A stretch of 64,000 bases of DNA from Humulus lupulus (lineage: Eukaryota; Streptophyta; Magnoliopsida; Rosales; Cannabaceae). Positions 54,437 to 64,000 of this stretch are shown here, one piece after another. Location: positions 132,535,701-132,599,700 of the forward strand of contig NC_084795.1 of assembly GCF_963169125.1 (NCBI RefSeq), given 5' to 3'. The notes below the pieces were generated by a model. That model worked only from the letters and a program-made list of their open reading frames with translations, was not told the origin of the DNA and searched no databases. How positions within the stretch are numbered: position 1 is the first letter of the stretch; each line of letters opens with the position of its first letter. The translations under genes were made by a program, and so were the position numbers.

Positions 54437-57089
54437 ATGCAAGATCCGTGGGGAGGTGAGAGACCAATTGATGATGACTTGCTCGTTCAACTGCTTGTGG
54501 ACGCAGAACAACCTTCGTTACTTATTTCAGACATCCCTTTTTCTCGAACTCCACCCACCAGACCTCTGTCAAACCTTCCAGCCATGGGTAGAGTAAAATC
54601 CATTGCCCAGAAAAAGAAAAATAAACCTTCTGAACACCAGCCTGCTCCACACGTAGAAATTCCCTCGACTAGCAGTAGAGCTGAGAGTACTCCCGAGCCA
54701 AGAATCCAAGCTCAAGCCCAACTTCGAAGTGCCACTCGACCAGATGTCGAATGGTGTGTCACCCCTCCTAGTTGAGTAACGATTAGGATGAACACCAATT
54801 ATATCAAGAAGTACGGGCTTCCTAAGGTGACGCTAGTCCAACCTACCCAAGACCAAAGGGCGAGTCTGCCTTGAGGCGAGTATAGCGCCTGGTCGAGATA
54901 CCATATTGAGGCAGGAGCGATCCAGCCTCTCCATCCTTTTTTTCAAGGAGTGTCCAATTACTTTGGGGTCACTCCTTTTCCAATCACCCCAAACGGATAT
55001 AGAATGCTCTCTGCACTCTATATCCTTTATATTAATAAGAAGTGGTCAGTCCCTATGCCACACGAGGTCAAATACTTGTTCGACCTAAAATCCAATCCCA
55101 ACCAGGAAAACACGGAGTTCTTCCATTTCTGCCACCAGGAAACGGGTCACACTTTCCTGGCTGACATTACTTTTATCTCGAACGTGGGGAAGTACCATAT
55201 GGAGTACTTTCTGACTGCTGACATGGTCGCGAACAACCTGGCCTTCACACAAGGAGGTAAAGTCTTTGCACCCCTGGTCGTATATTTTTCTTATTTGAGT
55301 CAACCTGCATTTCCCTTAGAAATTTAGTGCATTTCATGCCCCTGGTTGCGACCAGCCCACACTCCGGACATGGAGGTCCGATCAGCCCTCCTGGCCAGCA
55401 TGACCGACATAGAGAAAAGTGTCAAACAGCTGGTCACAAAGGCCAATCTGAGACTGGTTGGTCTTTTGGCTCCTCACCAGGATGTGAGGGAATCTACTGC
55501 GGGGAGTGCCACCGGCACTGAAGTCCCAGAACAACAGCAAGATGTGTCACAACCACCTCCGAGGAGGGTAACTGGGGTGACCATCAATGAACCGACAGGT
55601 GCCCCATGACCTGCTGCTACACCGACCCCTCCAGGGAAGGGAAAAAAGAAGGCCACATAGCCTATTCTTGAGTCGTCGGACAAGAACGGTATTGATTTTA
55701 TGCTTTTAGATAGTCTGACTATTCCCTGTCACCTCTTTGACGGAGATGGCAACTTTAAATACCCTCCTGCTTTAAATTTAGACTTCTTCAGGCTAGAGAG
55801 TGAGTGCAGCACTAGTAAAGTAAATAGTATAGCGGCCAGTAATTGTAGCTCGGGTATTATACTTTGAATTTCTCTCCCCTTGTTTCCTAAACTTAACAAG
55901 TTCCTTTTATTATATTTCCTGACTGTTCGCTTGTTTCTTTTTTTTTTTTTGCAGACATGCTTGCTGAATGTGCCTTTGACTTGTACACCAAGTCAACGAG
56001 CAAGAAAAAGTCCCACAGGCGCCAGTCTAGGGAGAGCTGCAGCAATCTTCCTACAAAGAAGTCTCAAACAGACGACCCTCCTGCGCCTACTCCAACGAAG
56101 GAGACAACTCCTCGATCAGCTCCTTCCAGGGAGTCAACTCCCCCAACTCCAACAAACCCAGATCCTCTGTCTCCAGTCGAACAGACTCCTCCTCCATCTC
56201 CAGTCGACCCTACGCCTCCAGCATCCACTGTCCAGCATTCAGCTGGTCGCTGGGAAGAGGCCTCGTGAGATGACCTACGGGTGTGGTGCTCAACTCAGCC
56301 AAAGATACTCTGTCGAGAATAACAAAGCACCAACGCAGCCGGGAGGCAATCCAGGAGACCGGCACTATGGTGGTCGACCAAGTCCTCAACCGCATTGAAT
56401 GAAGTGCTCGTTGTAAGTTGTATTCTTTATTGTACTTCATGAATTTTCCTTTTAACTTGCTCTTATTTTTTTTCTAATTGCAGGGTGTGCTTACCCTTAC
56501 TTCTGGCTGGCGATTTTCGAGGACACAGAATGCTCAGTTCGAGAAGAGACTTGGTGATTATCTTAGTGCTGCTGAGGCTCAATATATCGAGAATCTCAAG
56601 ATGGCAAAAGCTTCCTATGCCGAGCAGCAGAAGGCGGTCGAAGCGAAGCATTCTGATGCCCTTAAGGAGGCCGAGGCGAAGCATACTGAGGCCATCAAGG
56701 AGGCTGAGGCAAAACACCTCGAGGCGCTGCAGCTGACTGAGGCCAAGATCGCTTCTCTCGAAGAGGAGGTGAAGAAGAAGGATGGGAATATTGCCAAGAT
56801 CACTGCATCCAAGGAGCAGTACAAGGAGGTCTCGCTCAATAATTACCGAGAAGCCCACAAGCTTCAAGATGAGTTGGTGATAAGCCGCCAGGAAGTTGCT
56901 GCACTGGAGGAATAGAATGCCCGCAACATCGAAGACTATGAAGGGGCATCGTTTGAGTGTTTATACCTGTTCTGGAAGAACAACCCCAACGCTAACTTCT
57001 CCTATCTGCCAGACCATATCAGGGAGGCAGAGTTAGCTAGGTGCGTTGCTCGCCTCACTACACCAAATACCCCTTTCCATAACACATGA
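54437..57089 (+). pseudogene. Antisense additional ORF of element D (Transposase_28-like, coiled coil)
   Basis: The ATG at 54437 gives MQDPWGGERPIDDD. The first coding exon runs to about 55256 with stops at 54773 and near 54874. It contains the Transposase_28-like block LHPFFQGVSNYFGVTPFPI, TPNGYRMLSALYILY and VPMPHEVKYLFDL. Likely introns are 55257 to about 55322, 55854-55954 and 56413-56483, all GT-AG. The middle exons are Pro/Thr-rich. The last exon is a coiled coil with repeats of the EAEAKH type (56640-56740), a stop at 56913, and the motif YLFWKNNPNANFSYLPDHI. The final residues before the TGA at 57087-57089 may already be flanking DNA. Some junctions need frame changes, so exon limits are provisional. 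Confidence 0.7.
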
Positions 57090-57396
57090 ATGTAATACTA
57101 ATAAAAAAGTATTATATGTGGCAAATTAATGAAAAAAGGGCGGTAACTTGTTTAGTGAGCCTGCCACTTAGCTTTTTTTTTAAGACCTCCTTCAACATTT
57201 CGGACACAAAGAACAGTGACCCATTTCTTCGACTACGTACGGTCTCCGAACTCAATCCCTGCTTTGGTCTCCTCCATCCCTCAAATCTCCTCTCTCTCTC
57301 TCTCTCTCTGTCTCATCTTTCTCTGTCTCTCTGTCAATCTGTTTCCAGTCCATGGGCTTCTCAGATTCGTTCTTCTCTTCGATCTTGGCAAGCCAG
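57090..57396 (+). other. Possible 5' end of a plant gene (leader and short first exon)
   Basis: After the end of element D comes a pyrimidine-rich leader with a (TC)n run (57288-57312), then ATG at 57352 opening 15 codons (MGFSDSFFSSILASQ) that end at a good donor, CAG|GTAAGT, at 57397. No matching second exon was identified. The peptide lacks a clear signal sequence, so a link to the LRR exons at 58241 is unproven. This may be a real gene start or a chance signal. Confidence 0.3.
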
Positions 57397-58054
57397 GTAA
57401 GTATATTTAGTTGTAGAGGTTAAATTTATCAGCTTAAATCTCATAGAATCTATAAAATCTGTGGTTTTCAAAATTAATTTTTGATTTTGCAAATTGCTGG
57501 GGTTTTTTCAATCTAAGGCCTCACTCCCTCCACCTTGGTCTCGATCTCGGCTTAGTCTATCAATCTCATCCACCACACGATGTCGTTTCCCACCTCCCTT
57601 CCTCACTTAGTCGCCAACCAGTTCATCACGGGGTTACCTCATCTACATTAGCTTTCACCAGGTGCACACACCCAGCTATTTCTTTTTCTTTTATTATGAA
57701 AGAAACACCTTCACCACAGCCATGCCATACCACCGATTGTTCCATCCATTTTGTCAATGATCCTATCGGTATGGTCAAGGACAGGTGAAATTGTACCTTT
57801 TTGCAGTAGCTTGGAATAAAAGCAGTGCCCACCTCAGCCCCACTTCTGTTCTTCCACTGCGTATCACCCAATCTTTTTCTAAATTAATTAAAAATAATTG
57901 TCAAAATATGACAAGTGATAGTGATAGTAATATGTATTAGTACTCACTTAATACCTTGTTAGATAAGATCAACTCCAACAAAATAGTTGGTTCGCTTTGG
58001 GAGTTTAGGAGTCAATTGCATTTAAATCTCTTTTCCCTTAATTCCCACACATGT
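57397..58054. other. Intergenic or intronic, nothing assigned
   Basis: No family could be recognised on either strand. A minus-strand ORF of 81 codons (57626-57871) is open but resembles nothing I know. Confidence 0.3.
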
Positions 58055-58056
58055 TT

Positions 58057-58122
<66 letters not shown>
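58055..58122. repeat. (CA)n microsatellite
   Basis: About 33 CA units occur in a row, with two interruptions (CAAACA near 58070). The ORF over it is a by-product of the repeat. Confidence 0.97.
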
Positions 58123-58124
<2 letters not shown>

Positions 58125-58240
58125 TCCAATCCAAGACTAAATTTCATTACCAATGAAAATGATACCCCGTGTAAGGTATCTCAGTTGGAATGTGTCCTTA
58201 TTTCATTTTTGTCATTCTGGTAATTAAAATGTGTTTATAG

Positions 58241-58671
58241 GAAAGTTTATGCAAAGGATGTTGCTGGTCCAATTCTAAACGAGCTATGGACTCTGACCTT
58301 CCTCTCCACATTGTATGACTTTATTGGATCTTTATAATTCTCGTCATAACATCTTTACTTGCAAAGCGGTAATGACTTAACTTAGTGCATATATACACTT
58401 GGTTTACTCCATGATCTGTTGTATTAATTTGGCTCAGAATTTCTTGACAGGCTCTCTTTCTCCATCAATTGGAAACCTCACTAAGAGGCAATACTTGTAA
58501 ACCAACCTAAAATTTGAGCATTGAAAGAACAAGATTTAATATGTTATGTTACTTCTTTATTTAACTTTTGTTGTTGTTTTTTAATTTGGCAAATACTAGG
58601 AGCTTAGGCATAAATGCACTGTCAGGGGAGCTACCAAAGGAATTGGGACAACTTACTGAGCTATTAAGTTT
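58241..58671 (+). pseudogene. Fragment of an LRR receptor-like kinase gene (three 72-nt exons)
   Basis: Three exons of exactly 72 nt (58241-58312, 58425-58496, 58600-58671) each code one 24-residue leucine-rich repeat in the same phase. The peptides include DVAGPILNELWTLTFL, NFLTGSLSPSIGNLT and GINALSGELPKELGQLTEL. Such repeats in single 72-nt exons are typical of plant LRR subfamily VIII-2 receptor kinases, which act at the plasma membrane. Exons 1 and 3 have good AG and GT ends. Exon 2 lacks an AG just before it (the bases are GTAT), so its acceptor appears lost. No further LRR, malectin or kinase exons are seen downstream, so this is a gene fragment. The kinase part is inferred from family knowledge only. 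Confidence 0.75.
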
Positions 58672-61600
58672 GTAAGTTGAAGGCATTCTTAAATTTCATA
58701 TCCTGAGATTTCCTATGTCCAATTTCATCATATTATTGTCTTCTCCTTCATTGTTTAAGATATTGTTGACATTAATCTGTTGAAGTGTTATCCCAAAATA
58801 TTATTAATCAGGAGATATTTAATGTGCCTAATGGGCTCTTCCATATCAAATATGTTTGTTCTTCACATACCAACATCAACAATAATACTATAAATTGATA
58901 GTACTAAAAATACATACACGATACCATGAAAGGAATCAGTGATATATAATTGGAGTTCTTTGTAAGATAGTGAAGTTGTTTGCTACAAATTTTAGATTTA
59001 TTTGTTCTTTTCATATTAATAAGATCATCTATTTTAACAGCTTACTATCTTGCTTAAAAAAAATACAATTATTCTTACAAAAATAAAGGAAAGATCAAAA
59101 AGGAAAAGGGTAAAGTACCCTGAATATTCTCTTCTTCTTTTTCTTTTTTATTTCTTTCCATGGTATCATGATCCAAGCTAAAATTTCTGTAATTTTGCAC
59201 CCATAACCTCAATTTGAGATATTACTTTGTTGTGTTGGATTTCTTTTACTTGTATCATAACAAGTATACTCACAAATTTTCTACATCAAACTTGTGGGAG
59301 AGTATCCCAAATATCATATTTGATTTTGTTGAGATTAAGGTGGTTTATTATATTTATACTTTTATACACAAATACCAAAGAATGTGTATATCCACAAATT
59401 TTCCTAAAAACAGTTTAAAAAATAATCCAGTGTGTTTGGCCTTATTTTCCAAAAATAGGTTCTAAAAAACTGAGGTAAAAAAACAAGAATTTAGAAAACA
59501 AGTAAAGTGTGTTCTCAAAGTTATCACTCTCTCGGATCTTTCTTGATAAAAAAGAAAAAGAAAACACTTAACAATGGAGCTTTCTTCTTTGGATGCTGAT
59601 TCAAGTGACATGCATTTGTTTTGTTCAAACTGAAATCAAAATCCTATTGAAAAACACAATATTATGTTCTACAAATATTTTTGCTGAATTCCAAATAAAA
59701 TAGAACATGAATAACTTGTTTAGGGTGATTTGATGTGCTCTCAACTTTATTTTGTTTTCATGGGAGTTTTTGATGTTGGTTCTTTGTTCGGCACTTATTT
59801 TTTCAAAAGAATTAGCTACGCCTGGAAATGGAGAGAAAGAGTCAAATTTGAGCAAGAAAAATGCTCACAAACTCACTGCTTTATAAGGTAATTTCTCAGT
59901 TTTTGTTGGAATAAATTAACAAACAGCAGGCTATTTTAGCTTTTGATGTTCATTACTTAATTGGTATAACTAATGAGGATACATGACAAAATTTTATATC
60001 TGTCTTTGTTCCTTGCTTTGATTTTGTATTTATGCGATAGATTGCAAAACCTTGTTATGTGCAAGCTAAAAATCAAGGATTCAATATCACAGTGGAGTGA
60101 TTTCTATGACACATGGGTCCTTTTTTTAACTTTTAAAACAATTGCATCTGCATGTGACACTTGTTGAACTAAAAACCTTCCCTCTTGTTTAAAGATTCAG
60201 AGTGTATTTTTTTTTTCATTATGCTTGTAAGTTTAAAAATTAGGATGGCAATCAGGTGTTCAATGGAGTTGTTGATAAAAATCCAGGGGTGTTTTTAAGC
60301 TTTCCTTGGTTCTATTTATGTTTTGTTGTGACTTGTTTATTAGATTGAGAATTGAAAGCTGCTTTAGTTCTCACAATTCTTACTGTTGTTAATGGTCAAG
60401 ACCAATCAGGTTTTTTCATTGTCTCTATTCGATTTTATTACTAGTTATTTATTAACGTGTTTCTTGCTCTGTAGTTCCCATTTCCACATCTGCACAGCCA
60501 TTCTCCTGTATAGTGTGTTCACACTCCTGGGTTGGGCTTGCTTCCCTTGTATATTCAGTTTTAAAAAATTCAAGACACATATCAAGTTAGGGGTCATAAG
60601 CCTAGGCTTTTGTTGAGGCTTTTTAAAACAAATTTTTAAGTTATTAATAACCCAAATAACACCTAAAAAAACTATTTTGACCTTCAACTTGTAAGAAGTA
60701 ATTTCATGAATTTTATGGTTTTATTGTATCATTTAATTTTAATTTTGTATTAATCTTTTAGGTATTGATTATATTCTTTAGTTTGTGGATCGAATTGGCA
60801 AGGAGCATTGCAAAGTTAATTAACTTGATTATTAATTGCAAGAGGTACGGAAGTATGTTCTTTTAACTCTTTTATTAATATCATACAAATGTTAGAGGAG
60901 TTTGAATATCTTCAATATTCATCCATAGAGAAGTAGGTTCTGAGATTAAAATTGTGTGCGGCGGTGATAACGGAAGGTTGAAAACTTTTGTACCTTAGAG
61001 AAGTAGGTTCTGGAAAATTTGTTTGTGTGTTGCGGTGATATAAGGAAGAAAACTTATTGTGTGTTGTTTGATTTTTTTTACTTGGTATTGATAGATGGTT
61101 AGGTAAGCTTTAATATGGGAAATAATGTCAGGTTTTATCTAGAATTATGTATTGTCTTCTTACAAATAAATTGTGTTTTCTTGGATTGGTTTGATTATAT
61201 TGTTAGAGAAATAAAGAAAGAACAAAAGAAGGCAAAAAAAATTCAAATATTGGGTTGTATCTTTGACTGCCTCCTAAATCAAGATTTTTAATATTAGGGC
61301 TCAGATTCACAATAGAGAGAATATGGATTGTTTTGGGAAGCAAAAAGAAAAAGGCATCAAATCCAAATCTTCTTTGAATGCTTTTATGCTTTGTTATTTT
61401 TATTGACTACCCTTATATATGTATATGTATGGATTATTAATTATATATGTAATTAATTTAATAATAACGTAATATTCTATTTCTTAACTTCCTCTGCTCT
61501 TATCTCTTCACACCACCATTAACACTCCTACAAAACACTGTTAACGTGTATCACATAACTGTGCCTGTTTTTATCTATATTCTAAATTGTGATTGATCCC

Positions 61601-62252
61601 ATTCATTTGTCTTAGTTTTTAATATTAGTGCTTTTATTCAATTCATGAGATTATTCCAACATGTGTCCCTTACTTCAGTGCTTTTAATAACTCATCACTA
61701 ATATTTTCACTTATTTTCTCATTTCATTTAACTCAACTTTTTGAGGAGGAGGCTCTAAACAAACAGTTGTATGTCAAATACTAAAGTCATGGGTTGTTTT
61801 TGTAGCTGAATAAAAAAGCTTTTAGTGGCTCAAAGCAACTAAATAAATCACATAACAAATGAACCTATTGCCCTCTAAGTGGGTCCCATTTTATTGGTAT
61901 GGCCTAACTCTCAGAAGGGGGTCACGCCTACAAGTTTTCTCGATTCTCCAACCTCCATAATTAATAAAAATAGATAGAAAAAGAAAAATAAGAAAAGGCC
62001 ATAATACTCATATGGACCATACCATGCCAAATTCCATCCAACTTTAAAGATAGATTAAGTCCTTGTCAAAGAGAAACCAAACCAATGCCTCAATATGAAT
62101 TAATGTAGTAGAGTGTTGTAGTAATAGTAGTTCAATAGCATGGATTTTATTCACTATTTTTCATTTATATTTAGTCAAATCATTAAATCTAACTACAATC
62201 TACTTATAAATTTCGTAGTAAATGAAAAGGTAGTTGGGTGACATTTATAATA
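58672..62252. other. AT-rich intergenic DNA, no gene recognised
   Basis: This 3.6-kb interval contains only short ORFs and no recognisable protein blocks, repeat arrays or LTR ends. Short homopolymer and T-rich runs are common. The stretch could include decayed introns of the LRR gene or old repeats beyond recognition. Confidence 0.4.
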
Positions 62253-62787
62253 ATGGAGATGGATAAAAGTTGGATCCATCTTAACAGGTTAGTAAACAAA
62301 ATCATATAGTTTATTTTGGGTATAAGTTTAAGTTTCATTGCTTGATTATTGAAGTATGCTCTAAAATTGTAGAGCAACGGTGGAATATGAGCAAAAAGCT
62401 AGGGAGTTTGTTAAGACAACCATGATGAATCTCGGATTTCCAGCCAAGATTCTTTGTCCATGCAACAAATGTCACAATCTAAGACATCAACTTTCAGATA
62501 AAGTTGTCGAACACTTAGTTTTGTGGGGCATGGACCAATCTTACAAAACATGGTTTCATCATGGGAAAGATCCAGTTCAAAGCAGCACGACAAACACAAG
62601 TTTTGAATATGATTTATTTCAGGCAGCGGGAGTATTTTCAAGTGACGCCATTAGGGATCCATTTGTATTAGCTTCACAAGTGAAAAAAGCTTTCTATGCA
62701 AGGGAGAATGAGTTAAGTAATTGGTATATAGCTTTAAAGGATGCAAATAGAGGGTCTTTTGGACTTGAATCTAATGAAGAAAATTGA
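62253..62787 (+). CDS. Small protein with transposase-associated domain (CACTA-related)
   Basis: I propose two exons, 62253-62287 and 62373-62787, giving 149 residues. Exon 1 reads MEMDKSWIHLN and ends at AACAG|GTTAGT; exon 2 follows TTGTAG and continues in frame. The protein has KSWIH, YEQKAREFV, LCPCNKCHN, an HL block and YKTWFHHGKD, the pattern of Pfam Transpos_assoc, usually the N-terminus of CACTA (En/Spm) transposases. Two Cys pairs suggest a metal site. The frame is intact and closes at SNEEN, without the long transposase that normally follows. It could be a truncated CACTA gene or a domain used by the host. The first exon is short, so the start is less certain than exon 2. Confidence 0.65.
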
Positions 62788-62810
62788 GTTTTTTGTTGTT
62801 TCTTATGTAC

Positions 62811-62995
62811 TTTGAATGAAACAAATCTTCTTACACTTTTTGTATGTAATTTTGGTGTATTATTACTCTTTTGTTGAATGAAACAAATCTGGTTTTATTA
62901 CTCTCTATGTTGTACTTTATGATTTTATTTTACTTTGAATGACACAATTCTGGTTTTATGGTTTTGGTGTATGTTTATTACTCTTTGTTGATCTG
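62811..62995. repeat. Three imperfect tandem repeats, period about 61 bp
   Basis: The words TTTGAATGAAACAAATCT, TTGTTGAATGAAACAAATCT and TTTGAATGACACAATTCT recur at 62811, 62871 and 62933, each followed by a T-rich stretch ending in ATTACTCT. They lie directly after the stop of the transposase-associated ORF, in the likely 3' untranslated region or an intron. Confidence 0.75.
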
Positions 62996-63058
62996 CATTT
63001 CTAATTTATATTCTTATGTTATCTTTCTTTTTATATTGCAGCAATTTCAACTTGAAAA

Positions 63059-64000
63059 ATGAGTAGATTACGAAGATCTCCAAAAAAACACCTTCGTCCA
63101 GATGGTTTATGCAATTTTGTGGCTGTACGCCCTGATTTTCCCACGGGCTGATTAGCAGGCCGAGCTTCGGACTAATCATGGTTAGTCCGTAAACATCCCC
63201 CAGGTCGGAGATCCAGTCCTGAGGTCGTACCCCCTTAGCTTGAGGAATCCTCAAGGACTCGCCAAGACTCCCAAGACTGGAGCAAGGAATCGAAAGGCCG
63301 AAGGTCGGGTCAGATGCACAGCTCGTGGCACGAGCTAGATATGGAGGCCATGACCCCTTGTAAAGTCAACACACGCAAGATAAACGTGCATATATCTGAC
63401 ATCACGTGTCCGATACCTCCCTGACTTCTCGGACACGCTGCAGGAACGTGCGTGTTCAGACACCCACGGCTGGGTTGGGCCGTGCGGCCCATTATCTCCT
63501 TATCTATCGATTTGACCATACTTATGTGTCAGGTTTAGGAATTAATCATGAATGTCACAGAGTTGATATGACAAATAAGAAGGTCACGGGATGACCTCCT
63601 TACCAACTTCCAGGTGCCTTCTCCTATAAATATGGAGACCCTGGGAGTTGATAAGGGTTGGAACAAATAGTCTCTGGAGAGATATACTTTGTAACAAAAT
63701 ACCCAGAATATATCAATAATATTGACTAGTGGAGTAGAAGGATTTTAACCTTTGAACCACTTAAAAATGTGTCTCGAGTCACCTATTTCATTCACTAAGA
63801 TCTTATATCTGTTACGGTTCTATATTTGGCACTAATCCTCTTCTCTCTTTTTCTTAATTACCTGTTGGCGAAGAACCGCATCAACAGTGGCCAAAAAGCG
63901 AAAAGCATCACTGATGACTCAAGCTGATTGGGACGATACGTTGATTGGAAGCCCTGTTTTAAAGAAAAAGAGTGCTCTTCGTAGGTTTTCTGCACCTGTT
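63059..64000 (+). pseudogene. Basic ORF split by a solo LTR, open at window end
   Basis: An ATG at 63059, 18 bases after a good acceptor (TATATTGCAG ending 63041), opens a Lys/Arg-rich peptide MSRLRRSPKKHLRPDGLCNF. It is interrupted at 63124 by an LTR. With the 5-bp duplication gtggc counted once, the frame continues from 63892 (KKRKASLMTQADWDDTLIG) to the end of the window with no stop. KKRK looks like a nuclear localisation signal. I do not recognise the family. It may be part of the same gene or CACTA element as the preceding ORF, or a separate host gene. With the LTR in place the reading is broken. Confidence 0.5.
63124..63886 (+). mobile_element. Solo LTR of the element A family
   Basis: This 763-bp insert starts TGTACGCCCTGATTTTCCC and ends ACCGCATCAACA, matching the LTRs of element A in the opposite orientation. 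A perfect duplication gtggc flanks it (63119-63123 and 63887-63891). It holds the family's TATA-like CCTATAAATATGG near 63631. It shows that this Tat family also landed in gene-like DNA. Confidence 0.93.

Larger units (their letters stand above)
52930..57060 (-). mobile_element. Element D: 3' fragment of a Tat-type retrotransposon
   Basis: A 622-bp LTR (52930-53551) is followed by a polypurine tract and an antisense gene with promoter on the plus strand, the same order as in element A. Pol, gag and the 5' LTR are missing; the sequence changes to non-repeat DNA near 57060. The left flank is gatgt, and no partner duplication was found on the right, as expected for a truncated copy. It cuts off the 3' end of element C. 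Confidence 0.75.

Noticed and set aside
56463..56867. Minus-strand Leu-rich ORF of 134 codons over the coiled coil of element D
   Set aside because: Glu/Ala/Lys-rich coiled-coil codons give Leu/Ser-rich frames on the other strand. The plus frame matches element A.
57626..57871. Minus-strand ORF of 81 codons as a gene
   Set aside because: It has no recognisable domain, no start context or splice signals and no neighbouring support.
57956..58156. ORF with a Thr-His repeat
   Set aside because: It is produced by the (CA)n microsatellite.

Overview
The window is plant nuclear DNA, almost certainly from a eudicot with a repeat-rich genome. About 57 of the 64 kb is LTR retrotransposon, stacked element inside element. 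The plant call rests on tRNA-iMet and tRNA-Asp primer sites, Ty3/gypsy Tat, Athila and chromovirus proteins, GT-AG introns, three 72-nt exons of an LRR receptor-kinase type, and a transposase-associated domain. The species cannot be named from sequence alone. No RNA genes, CRISPR arrays or bacterial genes were seen.

Layout. (1) 1-18543: a decayed minus-strand chromovirus (3' LTR start at 1-8, internal region 9-4049, iMet primer site at 4035-4046, 5' LTR 4050-18543). Its 5' LTR is split by element A, a complete 12-kb minus-strand Tat element (4636-16629, TSD atata). (2) 18544-23265: element B, a minus-strand Tat element with gag and protease but no visible pol; a hairpin-like tandem array sits where pol should be. 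B meets element C head to head at two truncated LTRs (about 23265). (3) 23266-52929: element C, a plus-strand Tat element broken by four later insertions: a chromovirus solo LTR (24802-27238), an Athila-like solo LTR (about 30733-32130), a probable copia solo LTR (32355-34418), and a full Athila element E (36086-51456), which itself carries a chromovirus solo LTR in gag (46286-48617). (4) 52930 to about 57060: element D, the 3' part of another minus-strand Tat element. (5) 57060-64000: less repetitive DNA with a fragment of an LRR receptor-kinase gene, a small spliced gene with a transposase-associated domain, and the start of a basic ORF split by a solo LTR of the A family (63124-63886, TSD gtggc).

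Most interesting signal. The Tat elements carry an additional gene on the strand opposite to gag-pol, next to the 3' LTR. In A and D the whole architecture can be read: a TATA box 230-265 bp inside the LTR, a short 5' leader, a 460-495-bp intron ending just before the ATG, several coding exons with in-phase junctions (in A), an N-terminal region resembling the 'putative gypsy type transposon' family (Pfam Transposase_28), a coiled coil, and a shared C-terminal motif around a Trp and Asn-rich block. A third, truncated copy lies in C. In A this gene and pol are convergent and end about 520 bp apart. All copies here carry stops or frameshifts, so this window shows a conserved design rather than a working gene.

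No complete, intact retroelement coding set is present. Catalytic residues are lost in the Athila protease and integrase and in the reverse transcriptase of C; A keeps its reverse transcriptase and both RNase H active sites but has several stops. Several stops are of the CGA-to-TGA or CAG-to-TAG kind, as expected from decay of methylated, silenced repeats.
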